Shown here: positions 4,301 through 5,127 of the stretch, piece after piece
How positions within the stretch are numbered: the first letter of the stretch is position 1
How the letters are laid out: each line of letters begins with the position of its first letter
Source: Candidatus Hodarchaeota archaeon
GTDB taxonomy: Archaea; Asgardarchaeota; Heimdallarchaeia; Hodarchaeales; Hodarchaeaceae
DNA: 5,127 nucleotides
NCBI GenBank assembly: GCA_016840305.1
Contig: JAEOSP010000012.1
Location: 1 to 5,127 of the forward strand
Direction: 5' to 3'
Notes under the pieces: generated by a model
What the model was told of the DNA's origin: nothing
The model's database searches: none
Seen by the model: only the letters and a program-made list of their open reading frames with translations
Translations under genes and position numbers: made by a program

Positions 4301-5127
4301 ATGGTTCATGCACGACATCTATTTACTTCTGAGTCGGTAACGGAAGGCCATCCTGATAAAATGGCTGATGCTATATCGGATAGTATTCTTGATGCTATTT
4401 TGATGAAGGATCCTGAAGCCCATGTGGCTTGTGAAACATATCTAACTACGGGTATGGCTCTTGTTGGTGGTGAAATCACAACCACTACCTATTGTGACAT
4501 TCAAAAGGTTGTACGCCAGAAAATTAAGGATATTGGATATACCAATTCGAATATGGGTTTTGACTATAAGAGCGTAGCTGTTCTTAATACCATACATGAG
4601 CAAAGCCCTGATATAGCACAAGGTGTACAGAAATCTAGTCCTGAGGAACAGGGAGCAGGAGATCAAGGATTAATGTTTGGTTACGCAAGTAATGAAACTG
4701 ATTCTTTAATGCCATTACCAATAACTCTAGCTCATAAATTAACAATGCAGCTGGCTAAGGTTCGAAAAGAAGGAAAAATAGCTTGGCTTCGTCCTGATGG
4801 CAAATCTCAAGTTACAATTGAATACAAAGACGGAAAACCATCTAATGTATCAACAGTTGTTATTGCTGCTCAACATTCGGAAGATATAACTCATTCCGAA
4901 ATCAAAAGGGAGATAATTGAAGAAATCATTCATCCTGTGATTCCTTCCAATTATTTAACGGATAAAACGGAATTTTTTGTAAATGAAACAGGTCGATTTG
5001 TTATTGGTGGACCACATGGAGATACTGGTCTCACTGGTAGGAAGATTATTGTAGATACGTACGGTGGAGTGGGATCTCATGGCGGTGGATGTTTTTCAGG
5101 AAAAGATCCTTCAAAGGTTGACCGCTC
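4301..5127 (+). CDS. metK: S-adenosylmethionine synthetase, bacterial/eukaryotic type (N-terminal 275 residues; cut by window edge)
   Basis: It condenses methionine with ATP to S-adenosylmethionine, releasing phosphate and pyrophosphate, in the cytoplasm. The frame is open from ATG at 4301 to the right edge. The N-terminus [15 protein letters not shown] (6-20) holds the conserved His17-Pro-Asp catalytic/ATP motif, followed by [14 protein letters not shown]. The first family signature GAGDQG is at 118-123 and the glycine-rich second signature GGGCFSGKD at 261-269, followed by PSKVDR at the edge. The full enzyme is usually about 380-400 residues, so roughly the last third is missing. AAGGG (4288-4292) precedes the start by 8 nt. 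These signatures belong to the bacterial/eukaryotic MetK family and not to the divergent archaeal-type synthetase, notable if the host is archaeal. The 209-bp gap before it suggests its own promoter, but the neighbouring phosphorylase acts on a possible downstream product of SAM use. Confidence 0.97.
   Translation, partial: MVHARHLFTSESVTEGHPDKMADAISDSILDAILMKDPEAHVACETYLTTGMALVGGEITTTTYCDIQKVVRQKIKDIGYTNSNMGFDYKSVAVLNTIHEQSPDIAQGVQKSSPEEQGAGDQGLMFGYASNETDSLMPLPITLAHKLTMQLAKVRKEGKIAWLRPDGKSQVTIEYKDGKPSNVSTVVIAAQHSEDITHSEIKREIIEEIIHPVIPSNYLTDKTEFFVNETGRFVIGGPHGDTGLTGRKIIVDTYGGVGSHGGGCFSGKDPSKVDR

Noticed and set aside
4442..4666. 74-residue minus-strand open frame
   Set aside because: It is antisense to the strongly conserved metK frame and has no independent support.

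Overview
The window is AT-rich and reads most easily as chromosomal DNA of an uncultured archaeon, possibly an Asgard-type lineage. This placement is an inference. Points in favour are a two-pass membrane protein with a cytoplasmic zinc-ribbon tail, a surface lipoprotein with a second C-terminal anchor that starts with a Pro-Gly-Tyr motif, a purine/MTA phosphorylase with a C-terminal CXC motif, TATA-like boxes followed by short leaders with Shine-Dalgarno sites, and T/pyrimidine-rich transcript ends. Points against are a bacterial/eukaryotic-type MetK and a bacterial-style lipobox. These would fit an archaeon with acquired bacterial genes, but do not exclude a bacterium.

Layout: a minus-strand pair occupies the left third. 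At the left edge is the N-terminal half of a family-A phosphofructokinase with residues typical of PPi-dependent enzymes (1-581, cut by the window). Upstream of it lies a two-pass membrane protein with a zinc-ribbon tail (695-1528). A 607-bp divergent intergenic region follows (1529-2135). It holds four 10-bp tandem repeats that form overlapping palindromes, upstream of a TATA-like box, plus a 14-bp perfect palindrome. On the plus strand come a BMP/PnrA-type nucleoside-binding lipoprotein (2136-3269) and, 24 bp later, an MTAP/PNP-family phosphorylase (3294-4091). After a 209-bp spacer with a hairpin comes metK (4301 to the right edge, cut).

How the genes may work together: the lipoprotein and phosphorylase look like a small operon for binding nucleosides outside the cell and phosphorolysing them inside, although no permease or ATPase is visible here. 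The phosphorylase carries Asn where true MTA phosphorylases carry Asp, so 6-oxopurine substrates (inosine, guanosine or 5'-methylthioinosine) are more likely than MTA itself. MetK makes S-adenosylmethionine, and MTA from its use could reach the phosphorylase after deamination, which ties the two genes to a methionine-salvage route. MetK also releases pyrophosphate, the likely phosphoryl donor of the neighbouring phosphofructokinase; that link is only suggestive. I see no mobile element, CRISPR array, tRNA or rRNA, and no evidence of a wholly new defence or mobile system.
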